Shown piece after piece: positions 51,801 through 63,924 of a stretch of 64,000 bases of DNA. Every line of letters starts with the position of its first letter. Within the stretch, counting starts at the first letter, position 1. This DNA comes from Pegea sp. RAD2-039 (lineage: Eukaryota > Chordata > Thaliacea > Salpida > Salpidae). The notes below the pieces were generated by a model, which had not been told where the DNA came from, did no database searches, and saw only the letters and a list, made by a program, of their open reading frames with translations. The translations under genes were made by a program, and so were the position numbers. The stretch spans positions 496,001 to 560,000 of the forward strand of contig JAQGEQ010000170.1 of assembly GCA_034620365.1 (NCBI GenBank), written 5' to 3'.

Positions 51801-53886
51801 TTATAATACTTTTCTTTTATTTTTTTTCTTTATGCTTCAGTTAATAGATTTTTAGTAGAACAACAGTTTATCTTATAAAAATAAAATTTTGAAAACACTG
51901 TTATCAAATATATCAATCAAGTAAAGCATTTTAAGATAAGTAGACTACAGGGGATTTAATTTATTTAACTTTAAAGCGCACAGCTTAGAGTAAAAACTCC
52001 CATTCAAATTGCATCAACAATCAAAAACTCAATAGTAGATTATTAATCAATTATTCAAAAAAAAATCGAAAGATCTTCTAGATTAAATTTAAAATAATTT
52101 ATCGGTAAAAGTAAACCTGTCAAACATTACTGAAAAGTAACGCATTACCCTGTAACAACTTATTGCTACTATCATTAATCCTTCTATCTTGAAATTTTTG
52201 TCAAAATATTTTAAAAACTAAATTCTAGAAACATGTCATTTATGAGAAAGTAAAAGATGCTGGAAAAAGAACGAACATAAAGTATGCCGACAAAACAAAT
52301 CATGCACTAAACTCTAAAGTATGCTTGCACACAGCACTAGTTTTTGTTTGTTACTATTAGGCAAAAAAGGTTAAAATTAAAAAAAAAAAAAAAAAAAACA
52401 ATAACCGGCTTTAATCTTGTTGTGAGACTTATCAATCAAAAGTATATTGTTTAGGAAAGTAAGTTGCTTATTAGAAAAGTTGGTTAATACGGAAAAAATT
52501 GATAACTTTTACTTTAAGATTAATACAACTGATCGACTTTAGCGACATCCTTATAAAACTATGCATTTACTCGTTAAGATTTAGAAGCCGAAGCAAACGT
52601 TAATAGTTTTATAAAAATTCAAATCAAATTCTTAAAAAATTCGCTAAAAATTAAATTTTTTAAAATCTAAGTTTATTCTAAATAACATGTATGATTTCGT
52701 AATTTTTGTTAATCTTTATGTTCAAAAAATTACTACAAAAGTTTAAGGTTTAATTGTAAATAAAACTTCTTATGCTTATTTTTTAATTAAATTTTTATCT
52801 TGCACTTTTTGATTAAAGATAGTCAAGATAAATTTGAATTAGATAGACGAATTATTTTCTGCAAGCATAATACGTGTTTATCTGCGTCACATGTTCAACG
52901 TATCAATTTGTTTCCTTGTATTTTAGAGTATCTTAGATTATATATCTGCATAATTATATTTGAAATTATCGTTTCTCATCTTTGTGTTTTAACCATTAAT
53001 AAATATGATTTTTGTTTTAAGCTTAAGTTTTGTTAACTTTATAAAATATTTAGAAATATCTTTTATTACTTGGTGTTTATAATGATTTTTGTTTTTTTGT
53101 ATTTAAAAGTTATTTTGTTATTAGTTCATATTAAATTTGTTTAGATTAGAAATCGCTTACATAAAAATATATTATGTAATATTATTGATTGCTCACTTAA
53201 TGTTATAAAAATTGAAAAAGTGTTTTGAATGTAAATTAATCATAAGAATATAATTTATAGGTTCTTGTATCAATAATACAATAATCTTATAGTATTTTAA
53301 GTATATAGATATCTTTATTTATTATATAATAAGATATACTAATAGGATAATTTTATTGTTACCAATTAAAGAATACAAGTATAAAAAAATAAATTATTGA
53401 TTTATTATAATTTTAATATTTATCATTATTAATCTATTTTATTGTTGTTTAAAAACTTTATTTGAAATTCTTTGTTTTTAATTATACTATTTCAAATGAA
53501 AGTTTTATATACAAACTTTGCACCAAAAAGATGCTTAAAATTATAAATTGTAAGTAGCTATAAATGCTTATCAAAGCAGTTCATTTATTTAAAACATTTT
53601 TATTCATATATTGATAAATAAAAACTTTAATTTTTTGATATTTCTAGTTAGTACATAAGAAAGTTTGTAAAATGTTATCTTTTAGAACAGTAAATATCTT
53701 TCATAACTTAATTTATACTTTAGATAAATGCTTTAATTTATTTATGAAATAAATTTTGTTTAAAAACATCTCACTTTTTGTTTAGAATCAGTTTAATCAA
53801 ATTATTCTGTTTAATAGAATGGTTAGAATATTAGAACCCCTGGTTAAGTTTAAATAAAACAAAATATCAGTTATAATTTGTAGAAA
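48860..53886. other. Intergenic, A+T-rich, between divergently transcribed LRP-like gene and SEC62
   Basis: Contains both promoters by position. A run of 20 A lies at 52379-52398. No exon or structural RNA recognised; open frames at 50705-50962 and 52800-53036 are short and lack motifs. Confidence 0.5.
52379..52398 (+). repeat. Poly(A) homopolymer tract
   Basis: Twenty consecutive A residues. It could be the tail of an old retroposed sequence, but I see no recognisable source upstream. Confidence 0.7.
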
Positions 53887-56198
53887 ATGGCTACAAATCG
53901 TAGAAGAAAACAAAGATTAGAGGAGGTTGGTTCTTTTTCTTCTACAATTCAAGAATCTTATTTATTAAGTTTGAATTTGATGAATCATAAATAATTGTTT
54001 TGCAATTTTCAGATGGAAGGTTTGAATAAGGAAGAGTTGAAAATTGCAAAATATCTCAGATGGAACATTCCTCAGAAAAACACCACAATCCAAAGGCAAC
54101 AAGTCGATTATTTTATTGGTTAGATTAAATCTTGAAATTAAAGTTTTTAAACTATAAGAAAAACATAATTTTTGAAATTTAATGTTTTAACATATCTTAA
54201 GAAAGAAATTAAGAAAAATGTTTTCAGTTTTTGTGTGAATTAATTTATTTTTGTTTTTATAACATTTAAACCCCCTGAATTTGTTTTAAAACATAAAATT
54301 ACTTGTTACAATTCTATATACAAACACAATTAATTTACTGTAAATACTTGAGACTATATAAAATGAACTTTTCTGTGTAGGCTGTAAGGCAGTTGATACA
54401 CTACTAAACTCAAAATGGGGGAACAAGTGTAAAAAGGAGCCTCTGTTTACTACTAGAGATCAATGTGTGAGCTTCTTAGAGATGTGAGTTTCTAAATTTC
54501 ACTTTTGATTTCTTTAAACTTCTTTCTCCTAACTCCAACTTATAAGCTTGATTCTAAGAAGTTTTGTAATTTCCTTTTTCCTCATATAAACTCCAATCAT
54601 TAATTGAAATATTCTTTAAATTATTAGTTTTAAAACTGAGTTAGAAATATTTGGAGTGCTTGCCTAGCTAGTTGATGTTGTTAAACCACCTTACAATCTT
54701 AAAAGACTCATAAAGTTTCAGTTAAAAGTAGTTACACAAAATTTAGCACCTTGACAAGACTTATGGACCAACAAAAGCTTTCATGCAATAAAATCTTCTT
54801 TTTTAGAGATTATTGTCTTAAGATCTGTAAATGAATGATGCTTAGAACGACTACTTGCAAAAAATCACCTGTTGATGGTGGTATATATGATTTGCAAAAA
54901 TATTATTGAAATTAATCTTTTGTATGTTTTCATTGGTTGCTTTTCAGTGAAACTTTTTTATTCAAATCATTTCATTGTAATTTTCATGAGGTCTTAAGAT
55001 ACTGTAAATAATTTTCGTTTTTCTTTTCAGAATGATACAAAACAAGTTGTTCTATAGAGGTGAGAAGGTTCTTAAAGAAGAAAAAGTAAAAGTAACTTTC
55101 ACAAACTAGCTGATTTAAGTAAAATTAATAAAAATAATTTTATTTAGAAAAAAACGGAAGAGAAAGTAGCAAAGCCTTTGAAAAAGAAAAAAAATGATGG
55201 AGACTCAATTAAAGTAAAAAGATAATTCAAATTGATTCAAAAAGATTTTTATAAACTAATAAATTCTGGATCAGTAGAAGTGATAATCTTAATTAAAAAA
55301 TTTATCAACAAATATTTTCAATAAAAAAATGTCAACATTTGAAAATAGAATTTTAATTTCATAAATTTTTGACGTCAATTAAATTTCATTAATAGAACGA
55401 AGAAAAAAAGAAGAAGCGTAGATACATCATCAACTATCACAACTACCAAACCTTTGAAGATAATAATGACATCTATGTTTGGATATTTAATCCCACAAGA
55501 CTTCGTATAATAATTGGCGGTGACTATCTCGCCTATATTCGTTTCTTTTTCATCTTAAAACCAATTTCAATTTAGGTATCCTGATAATGTTGATGTTGGT
55601 TTTGGGTACAGTTCACCCGTTATGGCCTGACTGTCTACGTGATGGACTGTACGTCGTTTCATGTGTCTGTGGTTGTTTTGTTGCTGGTATTCTTCTGCTC
55701 GGCTTTTGTAAGTTCATCTACTATTAGGTTGAAGTTCAACTATTTTAAATCTCTTTTAATAATTCGAAACTGGTCACTAATGTTTATTTCTTCTCGTATC
55801 CAACCGTCAATCTTAAAATATTTCACTAAAAGTCTTTGAAACCCTCTTTTATCTTTCAAGCCCGTTCTATATTCTTCGGAATTATTTGGTTGATGACAAA
55901 AGGTAGATATCACATTTGGTTTCTACCCAATCTTCTAGCGGATGTAGGCTTCTTCGACTCCTTCAAACCTGTTTATACAATCGAGTACAGAGGTGGAAAC
56001 AAGGGTATGTAGCTAATCACTCCAATTTCAAACCTTCTATGTGAGGTTTGTTTTGAAGTTAATGCTAAAGAAGATAGTGACGAGTCTCAGGAAGAAGAAG
56101 ATAAAGGAACAAAGACTAAAAGTGAATTGGAGGAAGACACAGGAAGTGATTTTGAAATCATTAACCCCCCAACAACAAGTAATAAAAAAGAAGATTGA
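53887..56198 (+). CDS. SEC62: SEC62 preprotein translocation factor
   Basis: ER-membrane partner of the Sec61 channel and Sec63, helping post-translational import of short secretory proteins. Complete 302-residue protein in nine exons: 53887-53925, 54013-54118, 54381-54483, 55031-55085, 55148-55213, 55396-55519, 55576-55707, 55861-56004, 56059-56198; phases agree throughout. It begins MATNRRRKQRLEE. The cytosolic N-domain shows AKYLRWNIPQKNT, RQQVDYFIG, LLNSKW and PLFTTRDQC; a basic Lys-rich linker follows (residues about 101-130), then NDIYVWIFNP, two membrane segments joined by HPLWPDCLRDG, and GRYHIWFLPNLLADVGFFDS, all diagnostic of SEC62. The acidic C-terminal tail holds DFEII (F288-I291), matching the LC3-interacting region of vertebrate SEC62 used in recovery ER-phagy. 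It is shorter than the human protein, mainly in linker and tail. Confidence 0.96.
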
Positions 56199-58184
56199 TG
56201 ACGTCACTGCCGGCAACTCGCTCTAAGACACATTTACTTGTTTTTTTTTCATCAAGACATCCAGGCTTATATACTTGATCTTCTTCAAGATCTCATAAAG
56301 AATATTCGATATTAGAAATGTAAATGTCGCCTTCTTTTGATGAATATACTTTTTTTCTTCTCACCATTGGTTTTGACTTCGGAAAAAGTGTGTGTTCTAT
56401 TCTAACTAAAATATCAATTCAGATTGTAGTTTAATTTATCTAGTTTTCTAAACGCTATTCTTTCGAATTTCCAATTTTTAGAAAGTTTAAAGCAAGTGAT
56501 AAAAGCTTAAAAGAAAAGTCAAATATAATTTTATTAATTTAAATCAAAACTGATATTAGCAGAAGACATTAGTCAAATTGCAGTTTAAATGATGAGAGTT
56601 TTACTTAATAGTTTTTATACAAAGCTTAATTTTTCATTTAAGAGTGATTTAGAGATGCATCAACAAATAAGCAAGGCAATCTAAACGAGCAACTTGTCCG
56701 GCTCTTCAAAAGTTATTTTTACATTTAAATCATGAAATTGAATAAAAATGGCTTTCTCAAAGACTTCAACGAAAATTAGAAAAATAAATATTCCATTTTT
56801 GAAATAGGAATTGAAAACTATGGTTATGAAGCTCTGATCTAAACTGTTTAAATAAAAGTAGTATTTAACGTCGCAAATTTAATTAATTTTCAAAGTAAAC
56901 TTGTCACTAACAATTGTTAGCAAATCTCTTACAGAAGATTGTTTTCTAATTTATAAAAAGATTTGAAAGTAGTTGATCTTAGCTGTCAACACTAATTCGT
57001 TAAAACAATTTACGGATGTAAATTTTTAAATAAATCACAAAACTGTTTAGTATCAGACAATCAATTGAAGGCAGATGAGTTGATCATATTTGTACTAAAA
57101 GTTAAAAAATATATTTTCGGTACAACGAGAGCTTAAGTCACATGACTAACGTAAACTTCAGCCCACTTAAATACCAGGTAGTGAATAGTTAGGTAATACG
57201 TTGAGGCCGTAAGTTTTACGTAGCTAAAACTCTAGATACATTTTAATGACATTTTACTGTTTGATTTTAAGAAAGTCCCAAGTTATAGAGCGAAACTTCA
57301 TCAGTTTGACAAACAACAAAAACAAATTATGAATTATTCAATTTCAGATGTAGTCATTTTTGTTTTCTGTAATTTAAACTTTCAATCAAATATTTTATAA
57401 GAATTTTAGTTCAGTTGTTAAGTAATAAAATTTCTATCGATTATATAAATAAAATAAACTTAAAACAGCTCTGAGCCTTCGAACAAGGTCGATAAACTCA
57501 TATTAATTGTTTTGTAAACTTTGTAACAAACCACCTTAAATTTTCAACCAGATGTTTTTCGCGAAATTTGGACAAGTTGTTTTGTAAACGACATATTTTT
57601 CATGAGTTGATTTATAAGATTTAAAAAAAATGCTTTGTAATTGATAAATTTTAGTTCTATTCCTTTAAGTTTAACAACAAAATATTTTATATTCTGAATC
57701 AAAATATACCAGAACCTTAAATTTCTTATTTATCAATTTATTTTTATGCAAGTAATAGTCTTTATTGTTTAACCAAATAAAAAAATTATTTTCAGACTTC
57801 GATAATATTCAATAAAAAATATTTATTTTAGAACTCAAAACATCATGAAACAGAATTACAGAAAATATTTTTTTTGATAAAAGCTTTCAAAAACAGTTTA
57901 TTGGTCTTTCTATATATAATTTTGGTGACTAGTAATTTGGTGAAAGTAATCACATGCATAAAACTAAATAAATACTAATGTCGTTGTTCTTCAAGTTGGT
58001 GTAAAAAGTATTACTTAAACATTAAGAGCTAACGAAGAACATACTAGCATATTGATACCAGTTTTCAAGCTTTATGCGTAATATTGATCAGTTCAGTTAT
58101 CAATACATGATGTTGGAAGATAAAACCAAATTCTTGATCGGGCAACAGAAAAATAGACGCTATTTTAACTATAGAAAACGATAC
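56199..58184. other. Intergenic between convergent SEC62 and an orphan 7TM gene
   Basis: Holds the 3' UTRs of both genes. A TGACGTCA octamer lies at 56199-56206, directly after the SEC62 stop. No other feature supported. Confidence 0.5.
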
Positions 58185-59171
58185 TTAAGTTACATTTATT
58201 GTGATTGGCTTAGAAGTATCGCGAAAAGCGCACCATGGATTCAAACGATCTTTCCAGTCGCGAAATGAAATCACTGTACAAAAAAATAGCGCTAGAAAAT
58301 CCAAATCGTATAAGATTTTTGAATACATCGAGTAAGTTGAGTCTAAAAAGAAGAGAATAAAAATGCCAATCGCTCCGTTCCAAATGATTGCAACAAAAGC
58401 ACAGATTGTGAGGCGACGAAGAACAACCCAGTGTGTTCTTTGGCTTGTACTCATTCTTCTTAAAGACCTTCTGTGTTTCAAAAGAGGAATTACCAACAGC
58501 CCTAACAGTAGCAGTTGAAAGATGAGAGTGAAAGTAAATACCATGCTCACTCTAATGTATTTGAAAGTTATAAAAAAATTCCACTTTGATACACATCCAA
58601 CCTCTGATCCTCTGTATCTTTGAAAACCTAATAGGAAAATAATCAACGCAAGAAAAAAAAAGATAAGTAGTACAAGGACTATTCTGCTAAGTATTGGAAT
58701 CAGCTTTAGAAGAACTCCTTCCATGGGAAGGTTTGTATTAAATTTTCTTTGTCGGAGCCACAAGACGAGATAGACACAAAAAATAGATATTGTCATCAAT
58801 ATTGCATTAGTGCTATTCAGAATCGTACACAATAAGATGCCTGGTGAAGATCCATATTTAATCTCAACAAACTCTAGTAAAAAGCGACAGAAGGCAAAGA
58901 AGGAAGATAGAAGAAGAAGTACTTGAGCGTTATTAAACAAACAATCTTGTTTAGATACTTCACTTAATGAGGCTCTTCTTTTAAGTCTTCTGTGGACTTT
59001 TATTCTTCTTCCATAGACAAATAAAGAGAAGAAAATATAAACATCTAATGCAATTAGTAGTATAATCACAATTGTGGATATGATTTGATCTTTTGAGTAA
59101 CAGATGTCAGCAACAGATGAATTGGTTGTTAGATTATCTTTAAAATTGGTTTTATTAACAACAAAGTTCAT
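58185..59171 (-). CDS. Orphan seven-transmembrane receptor, intronless coding region
   Basis: A continuous 328-codon frame with seven hydrophobic helices (from about residues 28, 78, 108, 160, 207, 247 and 289). The N-terminus carries glycosylation sequons (NKT, NSS). A Cys at the start of helix 3 (GILLC) and one in extracellular loop 2 (EVGC) could form the usual GPCR disulphide. The class A DRY is absent; helix 3 instead ends in LWLRQR, and helix 7 lacks NPxxY and ends FRDWKDRLNPW. Loop 3 is short and basic (KHRRSLRRM). A 3' splice site (tattttcag) lies 12 bases upstream of the ATG, so a 5' non-coding exon is likely. Family unrecognised; the topology is convincing, coupling to G proteins is inference. 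Confidence 0.8.
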   Translation of the reverse strand: MNFVVNKTNFKDNLTTNSSVADICYSKDQIISTIVIILLIALDVYIFFSLFVYGRRIKVHRRLKRRASLSEVSKQDCLFNNAQVLLLLSSFFAFCRFLLEFVEIKYGSSPGILLCTILNSTNAILMTISIFCVYLVLWLRQRKFNTNLPMEGVLLKLIPILSRIVLVLLIFFFLALIIFLLGFQRYRGSEVGCVSKWNFFITFKYIRVSMVFTFTLIFQLLLLGLLVIPLLKHRRSLRRMSTSQRTHWVVLRRLTICAFVAIIWNGAIGIFILFFLDSTYSMYSKILYDLDFLALFFCTVISFRDWKDRLNPWCAFRDTSKPITINVT

Positions 59172-59183
59172 TGTAATCGATAC

Positions 59184-61625
59184 CTGAAAATATAAACTTC
59201 AAAATCAATTGAAACACCTTTCAGGGAAATTGAGATGTTACATGAAAGAAGCCGATAAAAAATGACATAAAAGATACAAACGCTACGATAAAATTGTATA
59301 CTTCTAAGTTCAAAAATATTTCTTATTTTAAAATAATTTCTTGTACCTTATTTGAGATTACTGTTCTTTTATTAAATGATATTTCAATTTTCTTATTCAA
59401 GCGTATATAAAAAGTAATTAGAAAGTAGATATAATTATTTGTTTTGTTAAGATTAACAGCTGAAAGTAGATACAAGAATGAATTAGTTAGATACTCTTTA
59501 CTGTAAATGTCTTTCAATTGTCATTCATTTTACATATTTCTGGTTTGATACATTTAATTTTTTTAAGAGTTTCTATCGTAAATACAATTAATGTAATCCA
59601 AACCAATATTTTCATTTGTTTTAAAACTGGGATTATTTGTTTGTAAAAGACTTATGACTTGATTCAAAGAAAACTTTCAGCGTTTGTAAGGTTAACCATA
59701 ATGACGTTAATGTAATTTTCTTTTCCAAAGTTTTTACATTAAAAAAAGTTTACTAAACATAGTGAATGACTGAAACAGAATTAATGTAAGTATTTTGAAA
59801 ATCTTACAACTATTTTCTTGTAGAGGATTAAGCAATATTTAACTTGGACTTTCAATAGTCGGTGACAGATTTTGGAACATTTTCTGATGTAAATAATTGC
59901 AATAAAATACTGTGCATAAAATTTGTAAATACTAAAGAACATCTACACAATATTTAAAAGAAAGTTTCTAAATAGTTAAATAAAAGTTATCCGATTTAAA
60001 ATAAATAGTTAAATAGCTAAGCACAAACTTTTTCTTAGTAAATCATACATCATCATTTGAACTATAATAATGCTTTTTAAGTGATATAGCAAGCTGTAAT
60101 TTGTAATTATAATACTAAAGAAAGAAACACATTGCTTCGATTGTACAGTTATATAAAATAAAAATAAAAGTTTGAAATCGTAGAACCAAAGAATCTTTAT
60201 TCATTCTTTCTAACTAATTTTTTCTAACTACAATTACAGACAGATGCAGAAAACTACGACTTTCAGTAATAAACACCTCTAACTGTATACCCTAAGGCAG
60301 TAAGTTGTTTGATAAATTACTGCAGAATTGGTCTTTTACAAATACAACTGATTATCACAGACAAAAAATAATAACATTTTTCTAAACTTAATTTACTTCA
60401 CGATTTGGAAGAAATTATTCTGGGCTGACATAACTTTTAAACGTATAGCTTCAAAATTTGTTTCCTTTTTTATCTGTTTTTTTAAAGCTTTCTTTCCAAC
60501 TAAAAAAGAATTTTTAAGCAGAATTGATATTTTGTAAAAGCTCGTTGACCATTTAACTAAATTTGAATAACTTTGAAGAATTATAAACAAAAAACTGAAT
60601 ACATTGTTTAATTCGACCTAAATTATTAGAACTAGAAAGATTACAATTGAAGTATTTCTTTAGTCAAATTATTTGATCAATAACATCTTTTATTTATAAA
60701 AAGTTTTAGTTTTCAAACTCACAATTCAATTTTCCTTACTCAAGAAAAAGTTTTCGCTTTTATACTATGACGTCATGCGTCGTTGTGCTTCGATGCACAG
60801 ATGTTTCATAGATCTGAGCTTGCATCCATTAAAAGATGAAAGCTATTCTTTGAAATGAGCGGGATAAGAAAGTCTTTGAAATTGTTTTATTAGAAAGACT
60901 TTAAAGTCGTAAAATAACTTTTATGATTTATCTTCAAGAAAATGAAATAAGTTTTTAACGTTGAATGAAAAGTTACTGTTTAAAAATATTTGATGAAATT
61001 GAATATTTGAAAAAAAAAACATAGCTCTTGTAGTAGAAAGTATGTTTAATAGTCAGTTGTAATACGTTTTGAAAACATTTTAAAATCTCCAAAATTTCGT
61101 CATTGAATTTAAATTTGAGATGATTTTTAATATTTTGGAGTTTTTCTAATCTACCTTTGTTGTTTTACTAAGAATTAACAATCAGTTCATATTCTATATT
61201 TAATAAACACTTTAATATATAATTTTAAGATAAAGTTTTTAGTAGAAGAATTAGACCTACTGGTTTTTAATCATTTTAAGATATTAACTTAACAATTTTT
61301 TTTTTCTTTTTGTTCCAAAAAATACAGTCGAGTAATAAGTTTTAGATTGCTTATGTCTAAACGTCTAAGCTTTTTTTATTTTAATTAAATTCATTTATAA
61401 AAACTTATCGATAAAGTTTATAAATTGGTTAAGCAAATAAATAACTAGGCAACTAAACAATTTGAAGCTTTAAAATATCTGAGTAACTTAGAATGAATAT
61501 CATGATCAAGTTCAAATGATCAAGTTCAAACAAACATTTTGCATTTCATTAAAAGGCTCGAATGGTGAAAAGTCGATTTAATGATAGGAGCAAGTTAATG
61601 ATAGAAGAAGAAAAATAATCAAATG
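59184..61625. other. Gene-poor A+T-rich region upstream of the orphan 7TM gene
   Basis: Expected to hold the receptor's 5' non-coding exon and promoter. A TGACGTCA octamer at 60768-60775 sits in a slightly G+C-richer patch (60745-60860) and is a candidate regulatory site. Open frames at 59323 and 60393 are short and Lys/Asn/Ile-rich. Confidence 0.45.
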
Positions 61626-61629
61626 ATTT

Positions 61630-61921
61630 TTGTATAGTGACGTTTCTGATAAATTTGTTGAAACTGTTTGCTTACATGAAAATTTTTTTGCTGAAAACCA
61701 GATCATTTATATACGAAATTTATTTGAAGCATTGAACAGCCATACTGAGAAAATACCAGGACAGAAATTATGGATATCCAGTTATTGCCCATGCAGCAAG
61801 ATTCCATTCTCCACGCCAACAAGGTATGCAGCGGAACAGAAGGACTGATACAGCTACACTTGGATGACATCACAGGAGCTGCCATAACGGTACTGAGTGA
61901 TGAGCTGCCTACGAGATTCTA
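61630..61921 (+). other. Coding-like island, unknown (possible exons or element fragment)
   Basis: A 72-codon plus frame (61630-61848; DKFVETVCLHENFFAENQ) overlaps a second plus frame that ends in TAA at about 61921 (GTEGLIQLHLDDITGAAITV). A plausible 3' splice site (aaataccag) precedes the second, so it could be a terminal exon. Composition is more G+C-rich than the flanks. No family recognised and no partner exon identified. Confidence 0.22.
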
Positions 61922-62928
61922 ACTCCGACTTTTAAATTAAGAGTTTTGCGTCTCATAGAAGGAAACTTAAATCTTCAATTGACTTAAGAAGGTCCTTCTA
62001 CAGGGTTGCATAGACTTTTCTTTATCTCAACTTTTAAAAGTTTAATTTCAACAATTTTTTGACTGAATTCAATAAAATGTCAAACAAGTTTTGAAATTAT
62101 CTGAAAATGTAGTTTGAATGACATCTTATGCTCAAACAAAAAAGAATTTATATCAACAAATTGAAAACAATACGACTGTATACACGTTTGCTTAATTATA
62201 ACTTAAAAATTCGTTTCTTTTTTGAAAATGAAGAAAAGGAAAAACTTGAAAATATTTCCAGCGTTTTCAATTAGTTGAAGTAAAGAGTAACTTTCTATAA
62301 AATGTTGAAATTATTTTTGATGCATCCTTCTTAGCTTTAAAACTTTTATTCGATTCCAACCTTTATTATGATTTTCCTTTATCAGAGCTTCCTGGTTTGA
62401 GTCAAAGTAACTAAAGTATTTGAAATAACAAACTTAAGTGTAGATAAATTTATGTAGACTTAAATAAACATTCATTGTTTTAAAGTTAACTTTGTATAAG
62501 GATTTGATTTAGTTAGTTAATAACCAGAACTTTATTGCGCAATTTTTCACAGCAATCTCATACAATAACATAGCGTCAGTAGTACGTTATCTTGTACTTA
62601 ATAAACAACTAAGGATATGACAACTGAGACCATGAAAAACAAATGAATGTTACCAAAAGTGTTTACTTTATGTTCAAACAATTTTTGTTTAGTATTTATT
62701 TACACTCTTCTCAAACAGATAAAAACGTATTTACAAATGAAAATGTACAAAGTTTCTGAACAATTGTTAAACATTTTATAGAACTTGGAATTCATTTGAA
62801 GTGGTGTATCTTCTTTCTGAAAACCTTCATTGCTGAAGACTTTTCATTTCTGAGACCTCTTCAGGTCTTACTTTTCTGTTCCTGATTAACATTAAAACAT
62901 AAGAGCTATCAAAAAATGTGACAAAAAC

Positions 62929-63924
62929 TTACATTGTGGGTTTCGTCACAAATGTTATATTTCCTGAATCAGATTTTCTTTCTTTTGCGTAAATAGCTTT
63001 TGCTTGAACAGAACTATTACTTCTTACAGACTTCTTGATAGTTGTTTTTGCTGTTCTGGAGACACAAACACGAATATCAATTAAGCAAATGTTAAATTGC
63101 TTAATGAAACATTACCTTAAGCGTCTGAAAAAACCAGTTCCAATAAAGTTGTAGAAATATGGATTAAGGGCTGAATTGAGAAAGCCTAACAAACGAACTG
63201 CTTGCACAAGCTGAATACATATGTAATTCTGCATAAAGTTAAAGTTGGTAGTTGAAACACACTTTCAAAAGTCACTTGCTTTTCCCTGAGGAGTCTTAAT
63301 CCCAGTAATTTTTTTTAGATGTACAATATGAAATGGTAACCACAATACAACAAAACTGGTAACCAATAACACACACATAGAAGTGACACGTTTATTCCTC
63401 GAGATACTTTTCGATTGGGACTTAGAATTTTTTGTGCTATTATAATGAGAAGAAGTTGCACTAGAAGTTCTACGAGTCTTTGTTCGAATGTTTGCTTCTC
63501 TCAATCTTCGAATAATGAATCCATAAGTAACCATCATTACCTGAACAATATGATACCTCATACTTCATATTGGAAAGTTTGTTTACAAGTACTTACTAAG
63601 ACTGGAAAAATAAACAACAGTGTGAAGTTGACGTATAGGAAATTGTACCATAAGCTTGTGTAACCGATATAATGGCAATCACTCGAAATGGTTTCTCCGC
63701 TACTACTAGCTAATTTGTATACTTCATCAGTTATAGTTATATTTTCCGTCATAAATGATCCCTCGTAATAGGCATCGTAATTATAGGGATCACTGCGTAG
63801 ATGTTGTAGATTTGTATGTATACAAGAGATTGCTGCTTCGTTAAGCGAGACTTACATACAATCTTCAAGGTTAGAATATTCATCATAAGCTTCAAACTGA
63901 TCTTTCTTCAGGGGGAAACTGGGA
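62929..63924 (-). CDS. Class A (rhodopsin-type) peptide-like GPCR, 3' part
   Basis: Five exons seen: 63856-63924, 63597-63792, 63280-63540, 63116-63228 and 62929-63055 (stop 62929-62931). They encode the end of extracellular loop 2 through the C-terminus; helices 1-4 lie right of the window. Loop 2 is long and Tyr/acidic-rich (EAYDEYSNLEDCIDPYNYDA). Helix 5 is VNFTLLFIFPVLVMMVTYGF; loop 3 is Ser/Lys-rich; helix 6 contains the class A WLPFH; helix 7 ends NSALNPYFYNF, the NPxxY motif. The tail is Lys/Ser-rich. Helix pattern resembles neuropeptide receptors, but I cannot name the ligand. The intron between helices 6 and 7 only fits phase with a GC donor (AAA|GCAAGT at 63279). Confidence is high for GPCR, low for subtype. 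Confidence 0.85.

Noticed and set aside
49188..57190. Shared 13-base string ataccaggtagtg near 49190 and 57172
   Set aside because: In 64 kb of such biased sequence many 13-base matches are expected by chance, and the flanks do not align.
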